Source: Myxococcales bacterium
GTDB lineage: Bacteria; Myxococcota_A; UBA9160; UBA4427
Assembly: GCA_012960035.1 (NCBI GenBank)
Contig: DUBZ01000055.1
Span: 48,857 to 112,856 of the forward strand
Reading direction: 5' to 3'
DNA length: 64,000 nucleotides
Below the pieces are notes generated by a model. That model did no database searches. It was not told the DNA's origin and was given only the letters and a program-made list of their open reading frames with translations. The position numbers and the translations under genes are program-made. Positions 43,410-52,101 of the stretch are shown here, in pieces. Every line of letters begins with the position of its first letter. Positions within the stretch are counted from its first letter, which is position 1.

Positions 43410-44750
43410 CTACCGTACAGCCTCGTCACGCGCGCAGGTGCGAAAACCAGCGAAGACGTCGCGGCGACTCGGCTCAAAGAAATTGCGGTGCGTGTTCGTC
43501 ACCAAGTTCGGGCTCGTTGCCCACGCCCCGCCTTTCAGAACCTTGGGGTAACCGAACCAAGGCGCGGAATATTCGCGGTATGGCGTGTCGACCACGAACC
43601 CGGGGTATGGATAGAACGCCGACGCGGTCCACTCCCACACGTTGCCGAGCATCTGCCGGCAACCCCAACCGCTATCGCCTTGCGGGTATGCGTCGACATC
43701 GACGGCACCGCAAGAGTTGAAGCCCAAGTTCGCCGCGAGCGAATCCAGATCGTCGCCCCACGGAAAGAGACGCTTTCCCGACACATTGGGCGCGGTACTC
43801 GCCGCGCATTCCCATTCCGCTTCACTCGGCAAGCGTCGCCCCGCCCAGGTGCAGTACGCCTCGGCTTCGTACCAGCCGACATGAACAACGGGGGCGCGTT
43901 CGCGGAGCGGGCCCCAGCCGTCGAAGAAGCGTTCGCTCCAGGCACCGTCCTCGCATTTCCAATACAGCGGATGCTCAGCGGCTGCCTTTTCGCGCCACAC
44001 CCAACCCGGCGACGACCACAACTCGCGAGCGCGATACCCGCCTGCGTCGACGAAGTCGAGAAACTCGGCGTTCGTGACCGCAGTCTTGCTGATCGAAAAC
44101 GGCGCGACTTCAACCGGGTGTTCCCATTTTTCGTTGTCGAAGACGAAGCCCTGCTCGCGACGCGCTCCCAGTGGGAACGTTCCTCCCTCGACTCGCGCGT
44201 CACCACTCACCGCGAGGTCGCGATCCCCAGTCCCCGCAGCGTCGACTCGGACTCCGAGCGAAGGAGCCGCATAGCCCATGGTCTGCCGCGTCCACGTAAA
44301 GGCCTCGGCGTGCATGGACTCATGATGCACGGCGAGCTGGTAGTGATACAACTCTCGCGCAGCCGGTTCGTGACCGGCGAGACGGTCGAGCGCCCGTTGC
44401 TTGATTTGTCCTAGGTAGTCGAGGACACCCGAGCGCGTGAGCATGTCGAAAGACCAGCGATCGGCGTGATCGACTTCGAATGAATTGAAGAGATCGTTTC
44501 CGCCTTCGAATACCGTGGGAACTCCGTCGAGTTCAGCGAGGAGAAAACAGTCGTAGAAGAAGCCGACGTGTCCCAGTTCCCAGCGTATGGGATTCACCGT
44601 TGGGAGATAAGGGAGCTCAAGCTGCTCGTCGGTTAAGTCGTCGACAAGAGAAAGTGTGACGCAGCGCGCGTTTTCGACGCACTGCGCTATCGCCTTTGCA
44701 TCCAACGTGGGGAGCCTCTTCGGCTCCGACTTATTCACAATTTCCGCCAT
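43410..44750 (-). CDS. EgtB/SenA-family nonheme iron sulfoxide or selenoxide synthase (446 aa)
   Basis: DinB-like N-terminal domain plus FGE-sulfatase C-terminal domain, the architecture of ergothioneine synthase EgtB and selenoneine synthase SenA. Candidate iron ligands are H61 (WELGHVGFFYD) and H143 and H147 (VHHESMHAEAF). The C-terminal domain shows WAGRRLPSEAEWE, GNVWEWTASAF and RRDVFAGFRTCA. HHESMHAEAF differs from the HHEQQHQEL usual in EgtB, so a SenA-like assignment is worth testing. No egtD, senB or senC is visible nearby. The ATG lies at 44748-44750. Confidence 0.85.
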   Translation of the reverse strand: MAEIVNKSEPKRLPTLDAKAIAQCVENARCVTLSLVDDLTDEQLELPYLPTVNPIRWELGHVGFFYDCFLLAELDGVPTVFEGGNDLFNSFEVDHADRWSFDMLTRSGVLDYLGQIKQRALDRLAGHEPAARELYHYQLAVHHESMHAEAFTWTRQTMGYAAPSLGVRVDAAGTGDRDLAVSGDARVEGGTFPLGARREQGFVFDNEKWEHPVEVAPFSISKTAVTNAEFLDFVDAGGYRARELWSSPGWVWREKAAAEHPLYWKCEDGAWSERFFDGWGPLRERAPVVHVGWYEAEAYCTWAGRRLPSEAEWECAASTAPNVSGKRLFPWGDDLDSLAANLGFNSCGAVDVDAYPQGDSGWGCRQMLGNVWEWTASAFYPYPGFVVDTPYREYSAPWFGYPKVLKGGAWATSPNLVTNTHRNFFEPSRRDVFAGFRTCARDEAVR

Positions 44751-44924
44751 CTGTTCGATCTCACCGCCAATCGCCAGATGCTAGCCAGCGCCACCTCTTC
44801 GCGCCCTGTCGCCTTTTACCAAAGTTTCACCGGCATTCCGATGCTCGAGCTCAACCTCGTCCGTAGTCTTACCCGACACGAATGATGGAGCCCAATCTCC
44901 CTCGACAAGGTGACGATCGACGCC

Positions 44925-45941
44925 ATGCGGAATTCACGAAACGCATCCAAGAACGCATTTAGCGCAGTCAAGGCAAACTCCGGCGCGACCGCGGCCGACG
45001 AACCCGACGGGTTGTGGCTCCGCTTTGGCGGCGTGACGGCCGCGATTTATTGGGCCATTCATGCCTCATGCCTGTTAGCGATCTACACAGGGGTAAACGC
45101 GGTAGACGTCGCACTTTGTCTTGGACTCTTCTGGCTCCGAATCTTCGGGATCACCGGTGGCTTTCATCGCTACTTCGCGCACCGCAGCTTCAAGACAGGC
45201 CGCGTGGTTCAGTTCCTACTGGCCTTTCTCGGGACGAGCGCGATCCAAAAAGGGCCACTCTGGTGGGCGGGCACCCATCGTGTGCATCACAGGCATTCCG
45301 ACCAACCTGGAGATCCACATTCACCCAAGGTCAGCTTCTGGCATTCCCATCAAGGCTGGATCTTCGAAGAAGCCTGGGGCGAGACACGCCTCGAAGAAAT
45401 CAAAGACTTCGCAAAATTTCCCGAACTCGTGTGGCTCAACCAATGGCACGTCGTTCCACCGCTATTGATGGCGTTCGCATGCTACGCGATCGGAGGATTC
45501 AGTGGCCTGGTGTGGGGCGTCTCCATTTCCACGGTCATTTGCTGGCATGCGACCTACAGCATCAACTCTTTGTCTCACCGCTTGGGCAGCACGCGCTTCG
45601 AGACCGGTGACGACAGCAAAAACAACCTCTTTCTCGCACTGCTGACTCTCGGTGAGGGCTGGCACAACAACCACCATCGCTTCATGAACTCGACCCGCCA
45701 GGGTTTCTACTGGTGGGAGATCGACATCACTTACTACTTGCTTCGTCTCATGTCCTCTGTCGGGCTCGTGTGGGACATGAAGACACCCCCGGCCAGTGTC
45801 TATGCGGAAGCAAGTGCCAACCGGGCAGTGCGCTCAGTCGCAGCAAGTGCAAAAGAAGCGGCGGTCGACGTCGTCGCGGAGTCAGTGGCCCTCGCGTCGA
45901 GACTTACCGCGGATCCAAGCGGGACGCCGACCCCCCCGTAG
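44925..45941 (+). CDS. Acyl-CoA/fatty-acid delta-9-type desaturase (338 aa)
   Basis: Membrane diiron desaturase that adds a double bond to an acyl chain. The three histidine boxes are HRYFAHRSF (about residues 75-83), HRVHHRHSD (about 112-120) and HNNHHRFM (about 246-253), so all eight box histidines are present. Four hydrophobic segments flank them. I chose the ATG at 44925; an in-frame GTG at 44910 has no room for a ribosome site. The C-terminal 45 residues are Ala/Val-rich and look disordered or helical. It is divergent from the EgtB/SenA-like gene. Confidence 0.9.
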   Translation: MRNSRNASKNAFSAVKANSGATAADEPDGLWLRFGGVTAAIYWAIHASCLLAIYTGVNAVDVALCLGLFWLRIFGITGGFHRYFAHRSFKTGRVVQFLLAFLGTSAIQKGPLWWAGTHRVHHRHSDQPGDPHSPKVSFWHSHQGWIFEEAWGETRLEEIKDFAKFPELVWLNQWHVVPPLLMAFACYAIGGFSGLVWGVSISTVICWHATYSINSLSHRLGSTRFETGDDSKNNLFLALLTLGEGWHNNHHRFMNSTRQGFYWWEIDITYYLLRLMSSVGLVWDMKTPPASVYAEASANRAVRSVAASAKEAAVDVVAESVALASRLTADPSGTPTPP

Positions 45942-46520
45942 CTGACCTCAATTGGCTGCCCCAGATCCCTCTGAGCCATCCCCTTTCGGGCATCGCCGGG
46001 GGGAGGATCTTCACCCAAACGACGCGGGTGGTGTTCGGAGCGGCTAGTCAATGCAAAACCTCCGAAGTCTGCGGAGCACGGCCCCGGCGGGCCACACACG
46101 CGAATGTCTTGTGCATCCCCCAACCCATCTTCGCGGATCAACATCAAAACACGTGGCCACGCCCGGGGGGAAACCCTGACTTTCACAACTGATGGCTCCA
46201 CAGGTTTCGGGGTCTGAAGGGGCTCCGGCGGGTTTCCGGGCCGATTTCTGATACAATGGCGGGGTTCGAATCGCTTCGTCCCCGCAGATCGCTCCCCGAA
46301 TCTCATGGCCAAGTTCACAACGAGGCCGAAGACAATCGGCAAGGGTTCGTCGGAGACGCAACGTAACGAGCAGCCGCAATTGAAGTTTCAATCAACACAC
46401 GAACAACACACGAACAACACAAGAACAGCGCTCGACACAGCAAGACACGAAACTCAGAACGAACCAAGGAGAAACGTTCGAAGAATCGCCGCGAGCAAAA
46501 TCGTCTAGAAGGAGACAACC
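45942..46520. other. Intergenic region and long leader before the CBS gene, 579 bp
   Basis: No credible gene. A TACAAT box at 46252-46257 could be a -10 element without a clear -35. GCGGGG (46259-46264) and CCCCGC (46280-46285) can form a 6-bp hairpin. The stretch 46360-46500 is rich in A and C and holds an 11-bp repeat. This looks like a long untranslated leader. Confidence 0.45.
46393..46425 (+). repeat. 11-bp tandem repeat in the CBS-gene leader
   Basis: CAACACACGAA occurs three times in a row (46393-46403, 46404-46414, 46415-46425; the third copy has one change). It lies about 95 bases before the CBS-gene ATG, in an A/C-rich stretch. Confidence 0.65.
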
Positions 46521-46997
46521 ATGGCCACACCCAGAATCTTGACCGCACGTGACATCATGACCTCACCTGGAATTGTCGTAAATCCAGAAATGAGCGTTTT
46601 CACGGCGATCCCAATCTTGATCAAGAACAATGTCACTGGTTGTCCCGTCACTACCCCCGATGGCATGCTGCTTGGCATTCTTTCCGAACTCGACTGCATG
46701 AAGGTGATTGCGTCTGACGCGTTCTACGCCGACGATTACAGCAATTCCGACATCCTCGTGAGTCGTTATATGACCGGCGATTGCCTCACCATCACGGCCG
46801 ACATGGGCATATTTCGGATCGCGAACATCTTCCTCGAGCACACGCTGCGGAGAATTCCCGTCGTAGAGGACGGAAAGCTTATTGGCCAAGTCACTCGCTC
46901 GGATGTGCTCAAGGGCATTCAGTTGATGCGTAAGAGCAAGGTTCGCGGCAAGGAGTACGGGGCGTACGGTTGGCCGACGAGTACGTTCGCGCCCTAG
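46521..46997 (+). CDS. CBS-domain pair protein (158 aa)
   Basis: Two CBS motifs form one Bateman module: about residues 8-65 (TARDIMTSPGIVVNPEMSVF ending ILSELDCMKVI) and about 80-138 (VSRYMTGDCLTITADMGIF ending RIPVVEDGKLIGQVTRSDVL). Such modules bind adenosyl nucleotides and act as sensors. No partner domain is present, so it may regulate another protein. AGAAGGAGA lies seven bases before the ATG, a very strong ribosome site. A strong terminator follows at 47043; the gene is a single unit and may be highly expressed (inference). Confidence 0.92.
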   Translation: MATPRILTARDIMTSPGIVVNPEMSVFTAIPILIKNNVTGCPVTTPDGMLLGILSELDCMKVIASDAFYADDYSNSDILVSRYMTGDCLTITADMGIFRIANIFLEHTLRRIPVVEDGKLIGQVTRSDVLKGIQLMRKSKVRGKEYGAYGWPTSTFAP

Positions 46998-47402
46998 GTC
47001 GTTCGTACCCCATCCGCTTCCCTGTAGGCAGTGTTTCCATCGCGCGGCGCGTGCCTCAGGCTCGCGCCGCGTTTGATTTCGCCCTCGCACTGATCGTCGC
47101 TCTTGCGACTGCGTACGAAGACTTTCTCGACAACGACGCCGAACGGTTCGGTCTCGAACCTCGAGGTGAATCTCGACTTCCTCCGTCTCCAAACATGTCG
47201 AGCTTGTCCGTAGGTCGCAACAGGTCGGTGCAGGAGAATCGGCAGGGCAACCCAGAACGGCGTCGAATGGCTCGAGATCTAACCGCCTTCAGGCGATCAA
47301 AGTGCCGAGACCGACCTCGGCGATTCAGTTTGAAACGCTACGCCTACGAAAAATTGCGCGCCGCATTCTGACGCATGCCTGCCAGCGGGGTAGCATCACG
47401 CC
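46998..47402. other. Intergenic region, 405 bp
   Basis: Holds the terminator after the CBS gene and probably the promoter of the exporter operon. The frame open from 46970 to 47371 lacks a ribosome site and overlaps the CBS gene, so I do not call it. Confidence 0.5.
47043..47079 (+). terminator. Intrinsic terminator after the CBS gene
   Basis: Bases 47043-47055 pair with 47059-47071 (13 positions, one T-T mismatch, loop TCA) in a nearly all-GC stem, followed directly by TTTGATTT. This is a good rho-independent terminator for the CBS gene, 46 bases after its stop. Confidence 0.75.
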
Positions 47403-48587
47403 ATGTCGGATTTTCAGCACGAGCGCGAAGGCAACTCGAAGCGCTGGATCACTGCCGTGGTCGTTGTCGCCCTTGCCGTCGTGCTTTGGTTCACCGTGTT
47501 CTCGCAAGAACGCGTCAAGGTCAAGGTCGTCGAAGTAGACCGCGGCACCGTCGAGTCGACGATCACAAATTCTAAGGCAGGCACGCTGCGGTCGCGCTTG
47601 CGCTCTCGCATATCGGCGGAAACGGGTGGGCGCGTCATCAAGATCTTCCACCGCGAAGGCGACCACGTAAAGGCTGGCGACTTGCTCGTCAAGCTTAACG
47701 ACACGTCGCTGCAAGCCCGCTTCGAACTCAGTCAAGCCGCGCTCGCGACCAGCGTCGAGCGGCGCATCGAGGCCTGCCTCAATCGCGATCACAAGGCACG
47801 GGATCTCGAACGCGTTCGTAAACTCGCCCGCAATCACGTGGCATCCGCTGAAGACCTCGACCGACTCGACGTCGCTTACCGATCGGCCGACGCGGGGTGT
47901 ACCGGCGCCGAGGCAGAGATCGCGCGCGCGCGTGCCGAAATTCGCGGGGCCGTTGCAGACCTTAAAAAGAGTGAGATCCGCGCACCCTTTGATGGCATCG
48001 TGGCTGAGGTTAATGCCGAGCTCGGTGAATGGGTAACCCCGTCGCCTCCACTGCTTAGTTCGCCCGCTGTGATCGACCTGCTCGATCCTGATTCGCTCTA
48101 CATCAGCGCCCCCATGGACGAAGTCGATTCGAATCGCATTTCAGTCGGACAGGCCGCGAAGATCACGATCGATTCACATCCCGGCGAGTCGTTCACGGGC
48201 AAGGTTGTGCGCGTCGCTCCATACGTGCTCGACGTCGAAACTCAAAACCGTACCCTCGAAGTCGAAGTCGAGTTCGACACCACTCCGCTCGAATCCAGCA
48301 TGATGGTCGGAACGTCGGCCGACATCGAAGTCATCCTCGACACCCGAGCTGATGTGCTGCGCATTCCGACCCAGACGCTGCTCCAAGGAGGCCGGGTTCT
48401 CGTATACGCTTCTGGCGTCCTCGAAGAACGTTTCGTCGAAGTGGGTTTGCGCAACTGGAACTTCGTCGAGATCAAGGCGGGCTTGAATCTCGGCGATGCG
48501 GTCGTGACGAGCCTCGACAACAAAGACGTAGTGGCCGACGCCAAGGCTGAGATCGCGGACGAAGAAGACGCGGACAGCGAGAGATGA
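47403..48587 (+). CDS. MacA/HlyD-type periplasmic adaptor of an ABC exporter (394 aa)
   Basis: Membrane-fusion protein. One membrane segment near the N-terminus (ITAVVVVALAVVLWFTVF, about 17-34) anchors it in the inner membrane with the rest in the periplasm. The lipoyl half-domain SAETGGRVIKIFHREGDHVKAG is followed by a helical hairpin (about 100-190), then the returning half IRAPFDGIVAEVNAELGEWV and beta-barrel repeats. It is first in a four-gene unit whose next gene overlaps by four bases (ATGA). The C-terminus is acidic (DEEDADSER). No outer-membrane TolC gene is in the window. Confidence 0.9.
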   Translation: MSDFQHEREGNSKRWITAVVVVALAVVLWFTVFSQERVKVKVVEVDRGTVESTITNSKAGTLRSRLRSRISAETGGRVIKIFHREGDHVKAGDLLVKLNDTSLQARFELSQAALATSVERRIEACLNRDHKARDLERVRKLARNHVASAEDLDRLDVAYRSADAGCTGAEAEIARARAEIRGAVADLKKSEIRAPFDGIVAEVNAELGEWVTPSPPLLSSPAVIDLLDPDSLYISAPMDEVDSNRISVGQAAKITIDSHPGESFTGKVVRVAPYVLDVETQNRTLEVEVEFDTTPLESSMMVGTSADIEVILDTRADVLRIPTQTLLQGGRVLVYASGVLEERFVEVGLRNWNFVEIKAGLNLGDAVVTSLDNKDVVADAKAEIADEEDADSER

Positions 48588-49339
48588 TCCGCCTCGAAGG
48601 CATAAACCGAACGTACAAGATGGGAGAGCACGAACTCCACGCCCTGCGCGATGTCAGTATCACGATCAAAGACGGCGAGCACATTGCGATCATGGGGCCG
48701 AGTGGTTCGGGCAAGTCCACCCTCCTCAATATCCTTGGATGCCTCGACCGTCCCACCGCAGGCCAGTACGCCTTCGACGAACGCACCGTCGCCGAACTCG
48801 ACGAAGACGAGCTCGCCGAACTGAGGCTCTATCAAATCGGCTTCGTATTTCAGTCGTTTCACTTGATCCCGCGACTCGACGCTTTAGCGAACATTTCACT
48901 CCCGATGCTTTTCGCGGGGATCTCGCCCGCCGAACGCACGCGCCGCGCCATGAACGCCCTCAACTCGGTTGGGTTGGCGGATTGGCAAACTCATCGACCT
49001 TCTGAAATGTCGGGCGGGCAAAAGCAGCGCATCGCGATCGCCCGAGCCATTGTGATGCGCCCTCGCATGCTGCTCGCCGACGAACCGACGGGCAACCTCG
49101 ACTCCGCATCGGGCAAGCAGGTCCTCGACGTGCTTTGCGACTTGAACCAACAAGGCATCACCTTGATCACCGTCACCCACGACCCCAACGTGGCCCGGCT
49201 TGCCGATCGGGTGATCGTGTTGGCGGACGGGGAGATCCTGCGGCAGGTCAAAGGCGACGAAGTGTCGACCCTGGACGCGCTCTTCTCCTCGCGACCACAA
49301 GCTCAGCAAGCAGAGTCGGAACAGGAGCGAACAACATGA
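48584..49339 (+). CDS. ABC exporter ATP-binding subunit, MacB/LolD-type (251 aa)
   Basis: ATPase energising the exporter. Walker A is GPSGSGKST (about residues 37-45), signature MSGGQKQRIAIARA (about 142-155) and Walker B MLLADEPTGNLDS (about 162-174), with the H-loop in TVTHDP. The extra loop typical of the LolD/MacB group (LYQIGFVFQSFHLIPRL) is present. Start and stop overlap both neighbours by four bases (ATGA), indicating translational coupling. Unlike true MacB the ATPase is a separate chain. Confidence 0.95.
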   Translation: MIRLEGINRTYKMGEHELHALRDVSITIKDGEHIAIMGPSGSGKSTLLNILGCLDRPTAGQYAFDERTVAELDEDELAELRLYQIGFVFQSFHLIPRLDALANISLPMLFAGISPAERTRRAMNALNSVGLADWQTHRPSEMSGGQKQRIAIARAIVMRPRMLLADEPTGNLDSASGKQVLDVLCDLNQQGITLITVTHDPNVARLADRVIVLADGEILRQVKGDEVSTLDALFSSRPQAQQAESEQERTT

Positions 49340-50538
49340 AGTCTCTCGACGTCGTGCGCTTCGCAGGCAATGCTCTGTTGCAAAATCGCAGGCGCACGCT
49401 GCTGAGCCTGCTCGGCGTCGCGATGGGGGCAACCGCGGTGGTCTTCTTGACGGGGCTGGGCGAAGGCGCCCGAGTTTTTGTTCTCGACGAATTTCAGTCC
49501 CTCGGCACCAACCTCGTCATCGTGATCCCCGGCAAAACCGAAACCCAAGGACACATGTCCGCTGTCGGAGGTGTGCCGAACGACCTCACCCTGCAAGACG
49601 CACGTGCCCTCGAGCGACGACTTCGGGGTATTCAGCGCGTCATCCCGATGACGAACGCCTCGGATGTCGTGTCTCATCGCGAGCGCCGACGTCAACTCGG
49701 CATCATTGGAACCACCCGGGATTTCTTTTTGGCCCAAGGTCTGCGCGCTGCACGCGGCGACCTCCTGCCCGCCGCTGAACTTGACCGCGGTGCATCGGTC
49801 GCGGTGCTCGGACACAAAGTTGCGAAAGAACTGTTTCACAACGAGGAAGCAGTCGGCCAAACCATTCGCGTGGGCGACGCGCGAATGCGTGTGATCGGCG
49901 TGCTCGAATCGAAGGGCACCCAGATGGGTCAGAACATCGACGACACCGTCTTCGCCCCAGCAGCCACTGTGATGCAACTCTTCAACCGCACCTCGTTGTA
50001 TCGGATCCTCGTCGAGTTCGGTGCCTACGCCGATGCAGACGTCATCAAGAAACGAATCATTGAAGTCATGATTGACCGTCACGACGAAGAGGATGTCAGC
50101 TGCATCACGCAAGCCGCGGTACTTGAATCCCTGGGCGGGATCATTCGTACCTTTACCCTTGCCATCGGCGGCATCGCTGCGGTTTCACTCGCGGTAGCGG
50201 GTATCGGCATTATGAACGTGATGCTCGTGTCGGTTTCCGAACGCACCTCCGAGATCGGCCTCCTCAAAGCACTCGGTGCGCGCGGCGCTCAGGTGCTCGC
50301 GGTATTTCTCACCGAGTCCGTTTTGCTCTCCACCGCAGGCGGAGTGCTGGGGTTGCTCGCGGGGACGGGACTGCTGCGCCTGCTCACCTCTTTCTATCCC
50401 GAGGTCCCGGCCACGACGCCGATGTGGGCCGTCGCCGGAGTCTTGGCACTCGCGATGTCAACAGGACCGATATTCGGCGTCCTGCCCGCGTGGCGCGCAA
50501 TGAAGCTTGACCCGGTGACATCGCTGGGGCGGGGTTAG
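49336..50538 (+). CDS. MacB-like ABC permease 1 (400 aa)
   Basis: FtsX/MacB-type permease: one N-terminal membrane segment (about 18-38, TLLSLLGVAMGATAVVFLTG), a periplasmic MacB_PCD domain (about 45-250), then three segments near 280-395. SERTSEIGLLKALGARGAQVLAVFLTES is the coupling helix that contacts the ATPase. The start overlaps the ATPase stop (ATGA). The next gene encodes a homologous permease three bases downstream, so the transporter probably works as a heterodimer. Confidence 0.92.
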   Translation: MKSLDVVRFAGNALLQNRRRTLLSLLGVAMGATAVVFLTGLGEGARVFVLDEFQSLGTNLVIVIPGKTETQGHMSAVGGVPNDLTLQDARALERRLRGIQRVIPMTNASDVVSHRERRRQLGIIGTTRDFFLAQGLRAARGDLLPAAELDRGASVAVLGHKVAKELFHNEEAVGQTIRVGDARMRVIGVLESKGTQMGQNIDDTVFAPAATVMQLFNRTSLYRILVEFGAYADADVIKKRIIEVMIDRHDEEDVSCITQAAVLESLGGIIRTFTLAIGGIAAVSLAVAGIGIMNVMLVSVSERTSEIGLLKALGARGAQVLAVFLTESVLLSTAGGVLGLLAGTGLLRLLTSFYPEVPATTPMWAVAGVLALAMSTGPIFGVLPAWRAMKLDPVTSLGRG

Positions 50539-50541
50539 CCG

Positions 50542-51777
50542 ATGGCGCCGAATCAACCGCCCGCACGCGAAGACATCTCGCTTCAAGAACTGCTGCGCTT
50601 TTCGAGCGGTGCGCTGCGCGCCTACCCGTTGCGCACCGGGCTTTCGATGTTGGGCATTGCGATCGGCGTCTTCGCCGTGGTGCTCCTCACCTCGATCGGC
50701 GACGGGACGCGACGCTACATCCTCAAAGAGTTCACCCAGTTCGGCACCACGATCATTGCGATCAACCCCGGCAGGGTCGAAACCGGCGGCGTCCCGGGCT
50801 TGATGGGCGGCACCACTCAGAAGCTCACAATCGACGATGCCGAAGCCATCGCGCGCTTACCACTCGTGGAACACATGGTCGCCATCGTTATGGGCTCGGG
50901 CAATGTCGAAGCCGTCGATCGATCGCGCAAAGTCATGATCTACGGCGCAACGGCGAACATGCCTGAAGTGATGAAGTTCACTGTGGGACGCGGACAATTC
51001 CTGCCCGACGGAGATCCGCGCCGCGGTGCATCCGTCGCAGTTCTCGGACCCAAGCTCAAACATGAATTGTTCGGGGACGAAAACGCCCTTGGCAAAATGG
51101 TGCGTATCGCTGGCACCCGAGTTCGTGTCATTGGCATCATGCATCCCAAGGGCCGGATCCTCGGGATGGACATCGACGACTCAGCCTACGTCCCCCTCGC
51201 GACGGCGATGCAGATGTTCAACCAGGACGAGTTGATGGAGATCGACGTCACCTACGCCCATGAACATATGACCGACGAACTCGCCGCGTCCATTCGGCGC
51301 CTGCTGGTTTCGCGACACGGAGACAACGAAGACTTCACGCTGACAACACAGACCGCCATGATTGAAACCTTTGGCAAAGTGATGAACGTCATCACACTCG
51401 GTGCCGGAGCGATCGCGATGGTGTCTTTGATTGTCGGTGCGATTGGGATCCTGACCATGATGTGGATCTCGGTTGGGGAACGAACGAGTGAAATCGGGCT
51501 GCTGCGCGCGGTCGGGGTTCGCAATCGAGACATCAAGCGAATTTTTCTGGTCGAAGCCGTGATGCTGACGAGCGTCGGGGGGGTTATTGGCGTGCTGTTG
51601 GGTTTGCTCGTCGCCACGATTTCGCGAGTCGTGCTGCCGGGACTTCCGCTCCGCACTCCCGTCATCTATCTCGTCGCCGCGATGGTGATGAGTTTGGTGG
51701 TGGGGGTGCTATCCGGCCTCGCACCCGCGCAGCGCGCCGCTGCCCTCGACCCCGTCGACGCCCTTCGCGCCGACTGA
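50542..51777 (+). CDS. MacB-like ABC permease 2 (411 aa)
   Basis: Second FtsX/MacB-type permease with the same plan: N-terminal membrane segment (about 32-55), periplasmic MacB_PCD domain, then three C-terminal membrane segments. The ATPase-contact helix is WISVGERTSEIGLLRAVGVRNRDIKRIF. It is about 30 residues longer at the N-terminus than permease 1. Three bases separate it from permease 1. End of the four-gene exporter operon; an XRE-type remnant lies just beyond on the other strand. Substrate unknown. Confidence 0.92.
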   Translation: MAPNQPPAREDISLQELLRFSSGALRAYPLRTGLSMLGIAIGVFAVVLLTSIGDGTRRYILKEFTQFGTTIIAINPGRVETGGVPGLMGGTTQKLTIDDAEAIARLPLVEHMVAIVMGSGNVEAVDRSRKVMIYGATANMPEVMKFTVGRGQFLPDGDPRRGASVAVLGPKLKHELFGDENALGKMVRIAGTRVRVIGIMHPKGRILGMDIDDSAYVPLATAMQMFNQDELMEIDVTYAHEHMTDELAASIRRLLVSRHGDNEDFTLTTQTAMIETFGKVMNVITLGAGAIAMVSLIVGAIGILTMMWISVGERTSEIGLLRAVGVRNRDIKRIFLVEAVMLTSVGGVIGVLLGLLVATISRVVLPGLPLRTPVIYLVAAMVMSLVVGVLSGLAPAQRAAALDPVDALRAD

Positions 51778-51795
51778 GTGACACGCGGCTCCCCC

Positions 51796-51990
51796 TTACT
51801 GCGCCGTTCGGTTGACGACGCGGGTCGCGAGAGTTGGATTCGAGCCCCCCACCTCAACGTTGGCCACGCTAGATCGCGGCACCTCGCACAAGTTTGCCAG
51901 CTGCTGCCGGGTGAGCGAGCGCAATTCGCGAATGGAACGCGAATTGCGTCCGAGGTGGCTGCTGCGTTCGTTAAGGCTTGAGTCGTCCAT
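51796..51990 (-). pseudogene. XRE-type helix-turn-helix regulator remnant
   Basis: A 64-residue frame encodes most of an HTH domain: RSIRELRSLTRQQLANLCEV, then PRSSVANVEVGGSNPTLATR, the pattern of XRE/Cro regulators. It then stops after VVNRTAQ, where intact proteins continue with a further helix and an effector domain, and the exporter permease gene follows directly. It looks like a decayed or truncated regulator; an expressed short HTH protein is less likely. The rest of the 51778-52101 gap shows nothing else. Confidence 0.45.
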
Positions 51991-52101
51991 GGCACGAGCG
52001 AGGCGGATGTCTATTTCGGGTCAATGTTGTCCATATAAATTCCAACGGACATTGTAATCACGAAGGGCGACCTGCCCCACCGGTCTCATCAGCCTTGTCG
52101 C

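Noticed and set aside
46258..46290. GGTTCGAATC, like a tRNA T-loop, near 46263 (a similar GATTCGAATC lies near 12944)
   Set aside because: No matching acceptor stem, anticodon arm or CCA end could be built around either.
46305..46508. 67-codon plus-strand frame before the CBS gene
   Set aside because: It translates the A/C-rich repeat leader; the peptide is basic and patternless and lacks a ribosome site.
52021..52063. Partial symmetry TGTCC...GGACA before the XRE remnant
   Set aside because: Only five bases per arm and imperfect outside; could be chance.
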